From assembly GCA_947462685.1 (NCBI GenBank), contig CANHPL010000001.1:62001-126000 (forward strand): a stretch of DNA of 64,000 nt, in the 5' to 3' direction. The notes below the pieces were generated by a model, which was not told where the DNA came from, did no database searches, and saw only the letters and a program-made list of their open reading frames with translations. The translations under genes were made by a program, and so were the position numbers. Positions 9,278 through 19,292 of this stretch are shown here, piece after piece. Position 1 is the first letter of the stretch. Every line of letters starts with the position of its first letter. Origin of the DNA: Burkholderiaceae bacterium (GTDB taxonomy: Bacteria > Pseudomonadota > Gammaproteobacteria > Burkholderiales > Burkholderiaceae).

Positions 9278-10120
9278 ATGACAGAATCTGAGCCGAAAAA
9301 CTTTTTCAATACCCTTCTTGGTTTTATTACCTCTAGACAAGATACTCCTGAGGAAAAAAGAAGCGCCTTACTTGAAACACTCCAACAAGCTAAATTAGAG
9401 GGTCTTTTAGATTCTGACGCACTTTCAATGATTGAGGGTGTTTTTCAGGTAAGTGAATTAGCGGTTAAGGATATTCTTTTACCTAGAGCTCAAATTGATT
9501 GGGTTGATATTTCTGATCCGATTACTAAAATCATTTCAGAAGTGATTTCTGCCGCTCACTCTCGTTTTCCGGTATTTGAAAATAATCGCGATAACGTGAT
9601 AGGAATTCTTCTTGCGAAAGATTTATTACGTCACTCAACTGAAAATGACTTTGATATTCGAGAATGGTTAAGGCCTGCTGTTTTTATTCCTGAATCGAAA
9701 AGATTGAGTGTGTTATTAAAAGATTTTCGCAGTAATCGCAATCACTTGGCGATTGTTGTCGATGAATACGGTGGGGTAGCTGGAATTGTAACGATTGAAG
9801 ATGTTTTGGAACAAATCGTTGGCGATATCGAGGATGAGCATGATATTGATGATGAAGCTGACAATATTGTATTAATCTCGGAAGGAAAATATCGCGTTAG
9901 AGGGATGACTGAGCTTGAACAAATTAATGAGGTATTTACTACTAATTTTTCTGATGAGGATATCGATACAATCGCAGGATTAGTTATTCATCAAATTGGA
10001 AAAGTGCCGAAAAGGGGTGAAATCATCCAGCTAGAAGGCCTCAAGTGCGAAATTCAACGTGCTGATCCCCGTCAAATCCACATATTGATTATTCAAAAAA
10101 CTCCAGTATTGGAGCCTTAA
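9278..10120 (+). CDS. corC: CorC/YbeX family CBS-domain protein (Mg2+/Co2+ efflux-associated)
   Basis: A 280-residue soluble protein with a CBS-domain pair (about 65-190; DILLPRAQIDWV opens the first and VVDEYGGVAGIVTIEDVLEQIVGDI closes the second) and a C-terminal CorC_HlyC transporter-associated domain (about 205-278). There is no membrane domain, unlike the CNNM/YfjD relatives. In enterobacteria ybeX is linked to magnesium/cobalt efflux and to ribosome metabolism, consistent with its place between ybeY and lnt. Lnt starts two bases after the stop. Confidence 0.95.
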   Translation: MTESEPKNFFNTLLGFITSRQDTPEEKRSALLETLQQAKLEGLLDSDALSMIEGVFQVSELAVKDILLPRAQIDWVDISDPITKIISEVISAAHSRFPVFENNRDNVIGILLAKDLLRHSTENDFDIREWLRPAVFIPESKRLSVLLKDFRSNRNHLAIVVDEYGGVAGIVTIEDVLEQIVGDIEDEHDIDDEADNIVLISEGKYRVRGMTELEQINEVFTTNFSDEDIDTIAGLVIHQIGKVPKRGEIIQLEGLKCEIQRADPRQIHILIIQKTPVLEP

Positions 10121-10121
10121 A

Positions 10122-11645
10122 ATGTTTTTTTCGTCGAGTTTTTTTTACGCTGTAATTTTAGGCTTACTAACTTCGTTTGCAAGTGCATCCCAATCGGCAG
10201 GTTGGTGGCAAATGTTGCTACTTGCATTTTTTTGGCGCCTTTCCCACAAGCATTATTTTCATGGTCCTTTATTTCAAGCAAAATTAGGTTGGTTTTTTGG
10301 TTTTGCCTATTTTTGTCATGGGTTGTGGTGGATTTATGTAAGCTTGCACGATGTGGGCGGAATGCCTGCTTGGATGGCGTGCGGCGGAGTTATCCTTTTA
10401 TCAGGTTTTTTAGCACTCTTTCCAAGTCTCTCTAGTTTGTTGGCTGGTCGCTTCTATGCGCAATCATATTCCGGACTGGCGTGGGCTGCTTCTTGGACTT
10501 TACTTGAATGGCTCAGGGGTCATATTTTGACTGGGTTTCCCTGGATTGGATTTGGCGATACGCAAGTCAATGGGCCTTTTATGGGACTTATACCAATTTT
10601 TGGTGTTCTTGGAGCAACCTTTGCGGTTCTATGGGGAGCGTATAAGATTGGAACAGCCCCTGGAAGATTGTTCTTGCCCCTACTATCCCTAGGTATTCTA
10701 ATTATTATTGTTTCCTTTTTTGAAAACACAAGCTATACAAAACCTTTGGGGAATATGCTCGAGGTAAAGTTACTCCAAGGGAATTTCCAGCAAACTTTGA
10801 ATTATGATGAATCTGCCCTGCGCAATCAAAATAAATACTATTTAAATCGTTTGATAGAACGACCAACAAATTTAATTATCGCTCCAGAAACCGCTATTAC
10901 AATTCCAGAAAATGAGCTACCTCCCAATTGGAGTAAAGATTTAGAAACCTTCGTCAAAGAAACCCAAACCCACGTGTTAACAGGCATTATTGGCTATGAA
11001 AACCAACAATATGCCAATCAAGCGAAAGGTTTTTCTCCCGATGGTAGTCTTTATTATTATACGAAGGCTCATCTTGTCCCCTTTGGTGAGTATGTACCGC
11101 CTGGTTTTGAATGGTTTGTAAAAGCCATCCAAGCCCCTCTCTCGCAATTTAAAAAGGGTAGTTTTTCTCAAGACTCTTTTAAAGTCTCCCGGTCCAATCA
11201 ACCAGATGTTTACGGTGCTGTCATGATTTGCTATGAAGATGTATTCGGTAGTGAAATTGCCTCAAGGGTTCGCAGTGCAGAACAAGCTCCCAACTTTCTC
11301 ATTAATATGACTAATTTGGCATGGTTTGGCAAAACTTCAGCGCCGTCACAACAGCTTCGCTTAGCTCAATTAAGATCATTAGAAACTGGCTTACCAACAA
11401 TCCGGTCCACCAATACAGGTTTAACCGCCATCATCACTGAGCACGGTACTGTCCAGTCTCAACTTCCCGTTTTTGTACAAGATCATTTAATTGGCTCTGT
11501 ACAACCCAGAGAGGGTCAAACTCCCTATGTTCAACTTGGTGACGCCCCTGTATTGTTGTTTTCAGTATTGTGTTTAACATTGGCCTGGAACCAAAAAAGA
11601 CGCTCCCAAACATTAGACTCAAAGTACGATGCCTTGAAAGGTTAA
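10122..11645 (+). CDS. lnt: Apolipoprotein N-acyltransferase
   Basis: A 507-residue inner-membrane enzyme that adds the third acyl chain to the N-terminal Cys of lipoproteins, needed for sorting to the outer membrane. Residues 1-200 hold about six to seven membrane segments; residues about 210-475 are the nitrilase-like periplasmic domain with the catalytic triad E256 (APETAI), K315 (YTKAHLVPFGEY) and C370 (MICYED). A last hydrophobic segment lies at the C-terminus. Length matches the family. It is in the miaB operon, 9 bases before glyQ. Confidence 0.97.
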   Translation: MFFSSSFFYAVILGLLTSFASASQSAGWWQMLLLAFFWRLSHKHYFHGPLFQAKLGWFFGFAYFCHGLWWIYVSLHDVGGMPAWMACGGVILLSGFLALFPSLSSLLAGRFYAQSYSGLAWAASWTLLEWLRGHILTGFPWIGFGDTQVNGPFMGLIPIFGVLGATFAVLWGAYKIGTAPGRLFLPLLSLGILIIIVSFFENTSYTKPLGNMLEVKLLQGNFQQTLNYDESALRNQNKYYLNRLIERPTNLIIAPETAITIPENELPPNWSKDLETFVKETQTHVLTGIIGYENQQYANQAKGFSPDGSLYYYTKAHLVPFGEYVPPGFEWFVKAIQAPLSQFKKGSFSQDSFKVSRSNQPDVYGAVMICYEDVFGSEIASRVRSAEQAPNFLINMTNLAWFGKTSAPSQQLRLAQLRSLETGLPTIRSTNTGLTAIITEHGTVQSQLPVFVQDHLIGSVQPREGQTPYVQLGDAPVLLFSVLCLTLAWNQKRRSQTLDSKYDALKG

Positions 11646-11654
11646 AATCTTGTT

Positions 11655-12554
11655 ATGAAAAAGACTTTTCAAGAAATTATTCTTACTTTACAAAACTATT
11701 GGAACAATCAAGGTTGCGCAATTTTGCAACCTGTCGATTTAGAAGTGGGTGCTGGGACTTCTCATACAGCGACCTTTTTAAGAGCCATTGGACCAGAGCC
11801 ATGGAAAGCAGCCTATGTTCAACCTTCTCGCCGTCCAAAAGATGGGCGATATGGTGAAAATCCAAATCGCCTGCAACATTACTATCAATTTCAAGTAGTT
11901 CTTAAACCATCTCCAGATAATATCTTGGATCTTTATTTAGGATCTCTAAGTGCCCTTGGGTTGGATCTGCAACAAAATGATATTCGATTTGTTGAGGATG
12001 ATTGGGAAAATCCAACACTAGGTGCTTGGGGCCTTGGTTGGGAAGTATGGCTTAACGGCATGGAAGTAACTCAATTTACCTATTTTCAGCAAGTAGGCGG
12101 ATTAGATTGCAAACCTGTATTGGGTGAAATTACCTATGGCATTGAACGACTTGCGATGTATCTCCAATCTTGTGAGAATGTGTACGACCTGATGTGGACT
12201 GATCATATTACCTATGGCGATGTGTATCATCAGAACGAGGTCGAACAATCGACCTATAATTTTGAATACTCGGATAGCAAATGGCTTTTTGAACAGTTTC
12301 AAAATTATGAAGCTCAAGCGACTCGACTGATTGGTATTCCTTTAGCCTTACCCGCCTATGAAATGGTCCTAAAAGCTGCACATACTTTTAATTTGCTCGA
12401 TGCTAGAGGCTCGATATCTGTAACTGAGCGAGCCACGTATATCGCTCGAATTAGGAACCTATCTAAAGCTGTTGCGCAAGCTTATCTCACATCTAGAGAA
12501 CAACTCAACTTTCCCATGTTGCATAAAACGATGCAGAAAGACTTAGGCATATGA
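11655..12554 (+). CDS. glyQ: Glycyl-tRNA synthetase alpha subunit
   Basis: A 299-residue catalytic subunit of the bacterial alpha2-beta2 glycyl-tRNA synthetase (class II). Highly conserved N-terminal stretches are visible, including [18 protein letters not shown] and [21 protein letters not shown] (motif 2 region, about residues 55-75), and the late IERLAMYLQ motif 3. It overlaps glyS by four bases (ATGA), as expected for a fixed subunit ratio. Confidence 0.98.
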   Translation: MKKTFQEIILTLQNYWNNQGCAILQPVDLEVGAGTSHTATFLRAIGPEPWKAAYVQPSRRPKDGRYGENPNRLQHYYQFQVVLKPSPDNILDLYLGSLSALGLDLQQNDIRFVEDDWENPTLGAWGLGWEVWLNGMEVTQFTYFQQVGGLDCKPVLGEITYGIERLAMYLQSCENVYDLMWTDHITYGDVYHQNEVEQSTYNFEYSDSKWLFEQFQNYEAQATRLIGIPLALPAYEMVLKAAHTFNLLDARGSISVTERATYIARIRNLSKAVAQAYLTSREQLNFPMLHKTMQKDLGI

Positions 12555-14701
12555 GTCAGTTAGCCCCTCTTCTCGTTGAAATTTTTACCGAAGAATTACC
12601 GCCGAAATCGCTTAAGCGTCTTGGTGAATCATTTTCTTCGAACATCGTTAAAAGATTAACCCTGCTCGGCTTAGCTTCTAATCAAGTATCTTATAGATCA
12701 TTTGCAACTCCTAGAAGGCTTGCGGTTTTAATTGATGACGTACTTGAGAAAGCGCCTGATGTAACTGTTAAGGAAAAACTATTACCTGTATCTATTGCGC
12801 TTTTAGAAAATGGGCAAGCTTCACCACCATTAATAAAAAAACTCTCTAATTTGGGTGTGCATGAGGTTGTTCTTGATGCTTTAGAGAGGCAGGGAGAGGG
12901 TAAAAATGAGGCTTTATATATTGAACTTAATAAAGCTGGAGTTACATTAGCAACTGGACTCCAAGAAGCTATTGATTTTTCTATTAGTCAATTACCTATT
13001 GCAAAAACGATGCATTATCAAATTCATCCGGGAACTGAACATGAAATTGCCGTTCAATTTGTTAGGCCTGCGCATCGCTTAATTGCCCTTCATGGTTCGG
13101 ACATAGTTCCAGTCGCAGCACTAGGACTTCAGTCAGGAAGAGTGACCTTTGGGCATCGTTTCTTATCTAATGGCCCTCTTGAGATTTCTCATGCGAACCA
13201 TTATGAGTCTGAACTTCTATCTCAAGGAAAAGTGCTTGCTAATTATCAAGACCGCTTGGAATCGATCAAATCTCAACTCATATCCCAAGCAGGACAATAC
13301 TCCGTTTTGATGCCTGAATCTCTTGTAGAAGAGGTTACATCGCTCGTTGAATGGCCTATGGTGTATGGCTGTGAATTTGAAAAAGAGTTCTTAGATGTGC
13401 CTCAAGAGTGCCTGATACTCACCATGCAAACCAATCAAAAATATTTTGCCCTTACAGACACAGCGGGAAAGTTAGTCAATCGATTTTTAATAGTTTCCAA
13501 CATTGAAACAACTACTCCTGATTCAATTATTACGGGTAACGAACGTGTCGTTCGACCTCGCTTATCTGATGCTCAATTTTTCTATCAACAAGATCGTAAA
13601 AACCCTCTAATTAATCGCTTTGAAGAGCTCTCTAAAGTTGTTTATCACAATAAGTTGGGTAATCAAAAAGAGCGTATTCTCCGGATTTCTGAAATTGCTC
13701 AATATATATCTGAGCAGCTTTCGCTTCATTTTTCTGATAAAGCTTCAGTAAAGCTAGAGTACATCTCTCTTTGCTCTCGCGCAGCGATGCTCATGAAGGC
13801 TGACTTACTCACCGATATGGTGGGCGAGTTTCCAGAATTACAGGGCATTATGGGGCGTTATTATGCAGTTCACGATCAAGAAAATAATGAAGTTGCTGCC
13901 GCCTGCGCAGAGCACTATTTACCTCGCTTTGCTGGAGATCAACTACCAAGCTCAAGGGTTGGACTCATTTTAGCTCTGGCAGACAAGCTCGAAACGATTG
14001 TTGGTATCTGGGGTATTGGACTGGCTCCTACGGGTGAAAAAGATCCTTATGCTTTAAGAAGACATGCATTAGGTGTTTGTAGACTCATCGTAGAAAACAA
14101 TCTTCCATTAAATTTGCAGGATTTACTGCATTTCACCTCAAGGCAGTTCGTGTCTGCTGAGGTTCAAAAAAATGCGTCGATCCCCGAAATTCTGCATTTT
14201 ATTAAAGAGCGTCTTAAATCTTATGTAAAAGATTCGCAGGGAATCATTTTTAGCACTGAAGAAATCGAATCTGTTCTAGTCAATATCGATGGTCAACTAA
14301 ATGAAGTTCCACAAAAATTGTTGGCAGTTCATGCATTCCAGGAACTTCCAGAAGCATCTATTTTGGCAAATGCAAATAAACGCCTGAACAATATTTTGAA
14401 AAAAAATGCGGCAGAGAATACTGGCACTATTCAATCGCAACTTTTCGATCAACCAGCAGAAAAAAAATTATTTGCAACATTACAAGAAATTGAGCCCCTT
14501 TTGACAGAGGCATTTCATGCTCAAGATTTTCAATCATCACTCCAATTATTAACAAAAGTAAGTTTACCAATAGAAGAATTTTTTGCTGATGTGATGGTGA
14601 TGGATCCAGATTTGAGTAAACGTAAAAATCGTCTTGCACTTCTCAGCAAGCTTTATCAACAAATGAATCAGGTGGCTGATTTAAGTCAACTTGCCCAATG
14701 A
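12551..14701 (+). CDS. glyS: Glycyl-tRNA synthetase beta subunit
   Basis: A 716-residue beta subunit that binds tRNA-Gly and completes the GlyQ catalytic subunit. The typical N-terminus ([15 protein letters not shown]) is present. The central region holds the HD-like part with [22 protein letters not shown], and the C-terminal anticodon-binding domain (DALR-like) ends with [14 protein letters not shown]. Length is near the usual 690-720. It overlaps glyQ upstream and gmhB downstream by ATGA, four bases each. Confidence 0.98.
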   Translation: MSQLAPLLVEIFTEELPPKSLKRLGESFSSNIVKRLTLLGLASNQVSYRSFATPRRLAVLIDDVLEKAPDVTVKEKLLPVSIALLENGQASPPLIKKLSNLGVHEVVLDALERQGEGKNEALYIELNKAGVTLATGLQEAIDFSISQLPIAKTMHYQIHPGTEHEIAVQFVRPAHRLIALHGSDIVPVAALGLQSGRVTFGHRFLSNGPLEISHANHYESELLSQGKVLANYQDRLESIKSQLISQAGQYSVLMPESLVEEVTSLVEWPMVYGCEFEKEFLDVPQECLILTMQTNQKYFALTDTAGKLVNRFLIVSNIETTTPDSIITGNERVVRPRLSDAQFFYQQDRKNPLINRFEELSKVVYHNKLGNQKERILRISEIAQYISEQLSLHFSDKASVKLEYISLCSRAAMLMKADLLTDMVGEFPELQGIMGRYYAVHDQENNEVAAACAEHYLPRFAGDQLPSSRVGLILALADKLETIVGIWGIGLAPTGEKDPYALRRHALGVCRLIVENNLPLNLQDLLHFTSRQFVSAEVQKNASIPEILHFIKERLKSYVKDSQGIIFSTEEIESVLVNIDGQLNEVPQKLLAVHAFQELPEASILANANKRLNNILKKNAAENTGTIQSQLFDQPAEKKLFATLQEIEPLLTEAFHAQDFQSSLQLLTKVSLPIEEFFADVMVMDPDLSKRKNRLALLSKLYQQMNQVADLSQLAQ

Positions 14702-15261
14702 AAAACACTCATCATCAACTTGTCATTCTTGATCGTGATGGGGTTATCAATCAAGACAGTGATAGCTATATTAAATCTTTAGATGAATGGATTCCAATTG
14801 AAGGTAGTCTAGAAGCTATTGCTAAATTAACTCAAGCTGGCTATCAGGTGGTTGTTTGCACCAATCAATCAGGGATTAGTAGGGGACTTTTTGATACAGA
14901 TACTCTAAATGCTATGCATGAAAAAATGCATGCGCTACTTGCTCGTTTTGGTGGCGAGATTAACGCAATTTTTTTCTGCCCACATACTGACGAAGATGAG
15001 TGCAATTGCAGAAAGCCAAAAATAGGCATGTTTGAAGAAATTGCTAAACGTTTTAATTTAGATAAATCATTATTAGGTGTTCCGGTAGTGGGAGACTCAC
15101 TCAGGGATTTGATTGGGCCTGTCACTCTCGGAGCAGAACCACACCTTGTACTCACAGGAAAAGGAATGAAAACGCGAGAAAAAGGTGGTTTACCACCTTA
15201 CACAGCTGTTCATGCCAATTTAGCGGCATTTGTACATCATTTCTTGAATGCGGCGAAATGA
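14698..15261 (+). CDS. gmhB: D-glycero-beta-D-manno-heptose-1,7-bisphosphate 7-phosphatase
   Basis: A 187-residue HAD-superfamily phosphatase of the ADP-heptose pathway for lipopolysaccharide core. The nucleophile/acid pair is D12 and D14 (ILDRDGVIN); motif II is CTNQSG, and a zinc-binding loop CPHTDEDECNCRKP is present, the hallmark that separates GmhB from histidinol phosphatase. Motif IV is VGDSLRD. It overlaps glyS and plsC by four bases each. Confidence 0.95.
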   Translation: MKNTHHQLVILDRDGVINQDSDSYIKSLDEWIPIEGSLEAIAKLTQAGYQVVVCTNQSGISRGLFDTDTLNAMHEKMHALLARFGGEINAIFFCPHTDEDECNCRKPKIGMFEEIAKRFNLDKSLLGVPVVGDSLRDLIGPVTLGAEPHLVLTGKGMKTREKGGLPPYTAVHANLAAFVHHFLNAAK

Positions 15262-15992
15262 TTTATATCCGGTCATCAATATTTTTCCTATTTTTGGTTT
15301 TTTTTACTATTTTGTATGCGTTAAGTTGTTTTGTTGTTAATCCATTTTTATCAATATCAGCAAGATATAACTACGTTCGCGGCTGGTCATTCGGGGTAAT
15401 TAAAGCATTACAGTGGATCTGCGGGATTCGTTACAAAATTACAGGTATGGAAAATATGACTTCCATGCTGAATGAGCCTGTCATCTTAATGTCTAAACAT
15501 CAGTCTGCTTGGGAAACCATTGCTTACATATCGTTATTTCCAAAACAACTTTGTTACGTGTTTAAAAAAGAATTATTGATGATTCCATTTTTTGGATGGG
15601 CAATGGCCATGCTCAGAATGATTCATATTGATCGATCTCAACGCGATAAGGCTTCAATTGCTGTCGCTATTCAAGGCAAAAAAAGACTTTCTGAAGGCTG
15701 TTGGATTATTATCTATCCAGAAGGCACTAGAGCCCCTGTTGGTCAACAAATTCCCTACCGCAAGGGTGGTGCAAGACTTGCTGTTGATACTGGTGCTAAC
15801 GTCATTCCGATTGCCCACAATGCTGGTACATGTTGGCCAAAAAATAGTTTCTTAAAGTATCCCGGTAGTATTACTATTTCGATTGGCCCAGCTATGTCAA
15901 CCGCTAATAAAAATCCATCGATCGTTATCCGAGAAATTGAAAACTGGATTGAACAGGAAATGCGTCAAATAGACTCAACTTCGTATCATTGA
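15258..15992 (+). CDS. plsC: 1-acyl-sn-glycerol-3-phosphate acyltransferase
   Basis: A 244-residue membrane-associated acyltransferase that makes phosphatidic acid from lysophosphatidic acid. Residues 1-30 are a hydrophobic anchor. Block I is HQSAWE (H81 to E86), an H-x4-E version of the usual H-x4-D; block III is YPEGTRAP (about 154). The Glu variant is one I associate with betaproteobacterial PlsC homologues, so activity is likely kept. It is the last gene of the operon and overlaps the end of the convergent rsmA by seven bases. Confidence 0.93.
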   Translation: MIYIRSSIFFLFLVFFTILYALSCFVVNPFLSISARYNYVRGWSFGVIKALQWICGIRYKITGMENMTSMLNEPVILMSKHQSAWETIAYISLFPKQLCYVFKKELLMIPFFGWAMAMLRMIHIDRSQRDKASIAVAIQGKKRLSEGCWIIIYPEGTRAPVGQQIPYRKGGARLAVDTGANVIPIAHNAGTCWPKNSFLKYPGSITISIGPAMSTANKNPSIVIREIENWIEQEMRQIDSTSYH

Positions 15993-16792
15993 TTACCTTG
16001 CACCAACTTATTGGCCCAAGATAAATAAGTGGGTCCATCGATATCCTGAGCACGGGACCGCAGAACATGTTGATCTAGCCCCAATAGATCTTTATATTCC
16101 GATAAATTGTTTGCTAAGACTTTTCTGCGTTGCGAAAATGCTTTTGCGACAATTTTCTCAAGTGCATTCCACTGTACTGAACTAATGTTAATATTTTTTT
16201 TGGGGTACATGGCAACAATTGCTGAATTTACTTTTGGTGGAGGTTCAAAAGCTGTTGGTGGCACTTCAAAACATAGTTCTAGATGATATCTAATTTGCAA
16301 CATCACTGAAAGTCGGCCATATTCTGAATCTCCAGGCTTGGCAACCATTCTATCGATAACCTCTTTTTGCAACATAAATATTTGTTCGTCAACATGTTCA
16401 ATTGCATCTATTAAATGAAAAAGTAGTGGTGTAGAAATGTTGTAGGGTAAATTTCCTACAATTTTTACTCGGCCATTCGATCGAGATTCTTTAATATGGC
16501 TTAATGCCATATTGGACCAATTTGCAAAATCATAATTTAAAGCGTCTGCTTGATAGATTGTTAATTGAGCTATATTTTTTTTCTGCCAAAATTCAATTAA
16601 ATCTCGGTCAATTTCAACAACCTCCAATGATATCCCTTGCTCTAATAATGGGAGAGTCATCGCCCCTAAACCCGGTCCAATTTCGATGATACGATCCTCG
16701 GCACTTGGATGAATACGAGCAATGATGGCATTAATGATGGACAGGTCCGTCAAAAAGTGTTGGCCAAATCGCTTACGTGCCTGATGAGCCAT
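15986..16792 (-). CDS. rsmA: 16S rRNA (adenine1518/1519-N6)-dimethyltransferase
   Basis: A 268-residue SAM-dependent methyltransferase (KsgA) that dimethylates A1518 and A1519 of 16S rRNA late in 30S assembly. Visible motifs: RKRFGQHFL at the N-terminus, SAM motif I IEIGPGLGAMT (about 37-47), and the catalytic NLPYNIS (NLPY, about 114-120). It is the last gene of lptD-surA-pdxA-rsmA and its start lies 20 bases inside pdxA. Confidence 0.98.
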   Translation of the reverse strand: MAHQARKRFGQHFLTDLSIINAIIARIHPSAEDRIIEIGPGLGAMTLPLLEQGISLEVVEIDRDLIEFWQKKNIAQLTIYQADALNYDFANWSNMALSHIKESRSNGRVKIVGNLPYNISTPLLFHLIDAIEHVDEQIFMLQKEVIDRMVAKPGDSEYGRLSVMLQIRYHLELCFEVPPTAFEPPPKVNSAIVAMYPKKNINISSVQWNALEKIVAKAFSQRRKVLANNLSEYKDLLGLDQHVLRSRAQDIDGPTYLSWANKLVQGNQ

Positions 16793-17762
16793 TTTTTACC
16801 ATTTGATAAGCAAGGTGAAGGGCTTGATACATACTCCCAATATCAGCATTGCCATTTGCTGCGATATCAAGTGCTGTACCATGATCAACAGAGGTTCGGA
16901 TAATCGGCAAGCCCAATGTCACATTGACGCCTCGCCCAAAAGTGGCCATCTTGAGTGGAATTAATCCTTGATCGTGATACATAGCCAAGAATACATCCAC
17001 TTGTTCAATATTTTTATATCGAAACAATGTATCTCCTGGAAATGGTCCAGAGACATCCATGCCCAAGGCTTTAGCTTCTTGAATTGCAGGTGCAATTATT
17101 TCAATCTCTTCTCTTCCTAAATACCCACCTTCACCAGCATGAGGGTTTAATCCAGCAACTGAAATTTTAGGCTGTGGCATTTTAAAGTATTGCTTACAAC
17201 TTTGATGAATAATTTGGATTGTTTCTAAAATGTCATCTCTATTAATTGTCTTTGCGATATCTTTTAAAGCTAGATGAGTCGTAGCTAAAGCCACACGCAT
17301 CAAACAATTCGGGGGTACGTTTGGTAAATCGATCTCCCCACATAGCATCATGACAACCTTAGATATACCTGCTTTGCTGGCAAGGTACTCTGTATGGCCA
17401 GTAAAGTCCATGCCGAAGTCATTAATGATACTTTTTTGTAAAGGGGCCGTAACCATTGCATCATAAATATGCGACCGACATCCTTCATAAGCTTTGTCGA
17501 GTAAATGGATGACGTAAGGGGCGTTTTTGACGTTTAAATATCCCAAGCGATTGGAGTCACTTAAAGGAATATGATCAATGGTTAATCTGGATGGTAAGGT
17601 TTCTGAAATGTAAGGGGTAAATAATTGTTGATCACCAAGAAGATGTATGTTGACATCTTCTTTATCTTTGATGAACTGCTGAGCTGCTTGAAAACTAATT
17701 TGAGGACCTATACCTGCAGGCTCTCCAGATGTAATAACTAATCGAACAAAATCATTTTTCAT
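16773..17762 (-). CDS. pdxA: 4-hydroxythreonine-4-phosphate dehydrogenase
   Basis: A 329-residue NAD-dependent, metal-using dehydrogenase of the DXP-dependent pyridoxal phosphate pathway. Family signatures are present: ITSGEPAGIGP (about 10-20), DFTGHTEYLA with a metal-binding His, AGLNPHAGE, the metal-binding YHDQGLIPLK, and SVDHGTALDIA near the C-terminus. The operon order surA-pdxA-rsmA is the classical one; only three bases separate it from surA. Confidence 0.98.
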   Translation of the reverse strand: MKNDFVRLVITSGEPAGIGPQISFQAAQQFIKDKEDVNIHLLGDQQLFTPYISETLPSRLTIDHIPLSDSNRLGYLNVKNAPYVIHLLDKAYEGCRSHIYDAMVTAPLQKSIINDFGMDFTGHTEYLASKAGISKVVMMLCGEIDLPNVPPNCLMRVALATTHLALKDIAKTINRDDILETIQIIHQSCKQYFKMPQPKISVAGLNPHAGEGGYLGREEIEIIAPAIQEAKALGMDVSGPFPGDTLFRYKNIEQVDVFLAMYHDQGLIPLKMATFGRGVNVTLGLPIIRTSVDHGTALDIAANGNADIGSMYQALHLAYQMVKNGSSGT

Positions 17763-17765
17763 ACC

Positions 17766-19292
17766 CTATTTATTCATAGTATATGGTGGTCTTAGTTCAA
17801 TGGTGGCATTATCTCTCAACTCCCGAATCCAGTCTTCATTCGCTTGCATTAACTTAGATTGTCTTAAGGCTGCGCGAGCATATTCCTTTTGCTGAGCCGC
17901 TGTCACTTCTGATTGGCGTCGATTGATCAGTTGCACAATATGCCATCCAAATTCAGTTTGAAATGGGTCACTTAACTCCCCTGGATTGAGTCGACTTAAA
18001 GCAACATCGACTTCAGGCGGAACCTGGCCGGGAGAAATCCAACCAAGATAACCTTGATTTTTGACGACATTAGGATCTTCAGAATATTTTTTTGCAATGT
18101 CAGTAAAGTTAACTGTCTTTGCTTTTATCTGATCCCTAAATGTTTTTAATCTACGAATAACTTCTTCTTCGCTAGCGCCCTGTTTAACTGTCAGCATCAA
18201 TTGGTTCGCTTCACTTTGAGTAATATAAATGGATTCTGATTGGTTACTCTGAGATACCGAAGTACTTGATTTTCGATCCAACACTTTTAAAATATGAAAT
18301 CCAGCAGGTGTTTGGATAACTTTTGGTGCTAAACCGCCAATACTCAAACCTTTAGTGGCTTCCACAAATACTTGTGGCAAACGATCGATGGTTCGATAGC
18401 CTAAATCTTGTACGCGAATATTTTTATCTGAAGCAGCTATTTGATTGGCATATTTAAGGAATTCAGCTTCTTTAGACGTTTGATCATAAATCGTTTGCGC
18501 TTTGGATTGAAGTGATGCAATCTCTGCGCTACTTGCACCCGTAGGAATAGGGATTAGTATTTGAGCAATATCAATCATCTCTGGCTCAATAGCTCTTGCG
18601 GATTCATTCGATTGCAGTATTTTAATTTGAGTATTAATAAACGCATCAATTTCAGTATCTGATATTTTTAATTTACTTTCTACAGATCTTTCTCGATATC
18701 TTGAAATAACTACTTCTCGACGAATATTTTGTTTATATTTATCCCAGTTCGTACCATTTGTCGTAGTAGCACTTTTAAATTGCTCAAGGGTTAATTTATT
18801 TTGATTAGCAATATTATTTAAAATACTTTCAAGCTCTTGCTCTAAGATTCTCACTCCTAAAATAGTTGCCTCTTGATACATAATACTTTCGTCGATAAGT
18901 CTTTCTAAGACCTCTTTTTGGACAATGTCTTTGCTTGGTAAAGGTTTTTTTGCCTCAGTAAACTGCTTTGTTATTAAGCCGACCCGATTTTTTAACTCCT
19001 GTTCGGTAATCACTTCACGATTAACAACGGCAATCACTCGATCAATATCGTTAAGATTGGCCTTAATATTTAAGTCTTTATTTACATTGACTTGATTTAT
19101 ATTTATTGTCGCTGCTGGAGCTGTACTTGAAGAGGGAGTTACTACCAGGGCGTTTGATTTTGCACTTTTTTTATCTTTTGTTTGTGAAAACACACCTGTA
19201 CTTAGACATGCGAATAAACAAAAGGTAAATACATATTTCACTAATTGTTGTTGCTTTTGTAGATAAAACAAGTGGTTCTCTCTTTTACTCAT
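17766..19292 (-). CDS. surA: Periplasmic chaperone / peptidyl-prolyl isomerase SurA
   Basis: A 508-residue periplasmic chaperone for outer-membrane proteins, including LptD, whose gene precedes it. A signal peptide lies after a longish basic N-terminus (hydrophobic about 22-38). The SurA_N chaperone domain covers about 80-235 (VNREVITEQELKNRV), followed by two PpiC parvulin domains at about 239-345 and 364-474 and a C-terminal helix. I chose ATG 19292, which overlaps the lptD stop (ATGAGTAA); a TTG at 19301 would add three residues. It is longer than the roughly 430 residues of the Escherichia coli protein, partly from a low-complexity Ser/Thr/Ala/Asn-rich segment after the signal and inserts in the second PpiC domain. 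Confidence 0.95.
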   Translation of the reverse strand: MSKRENHLFYLQKQQQLVKYVFTFCLFACLSTGVFSQTKDKKSAKSNALVVTPSSSTAPAATININQVNVNKDLNIKANLNDIDRVIAVVNREVITEQELKNRVGLITKQFTEAKKPLPSKDIVQKEVLERLIDESIMYQEATILGVRILEQELESILNNIANQNKLTLEQFKSATTTNGTNWDKYKQNIRREVVISRYRERSVESKLKISDTEIDAFINTQIKILQSNESARAIEPEMIDIAQILIPIPTGASSAEIASLQSKAQTIYDQTSKEAEFLKYANQIAASDKNIRVQDLGYRTIDRLPQVFVEATKGLSIGGLAPKVIQTPAGFHILKVLDRKSSTSVSQSNQSESIYITQSEANQLMLTVKQGASEEEVIRRLKTFRDQIKAKTVNFTDIAKKYSEDPNVVKNQGYLGWISPGQVPPEVDVALSRLNPGELSDPFQTEFGWHIVQLINRRQSEVTAAQQKEYARAALRQSKLMQANEDWIRELRDNATIELRPPYTMNK

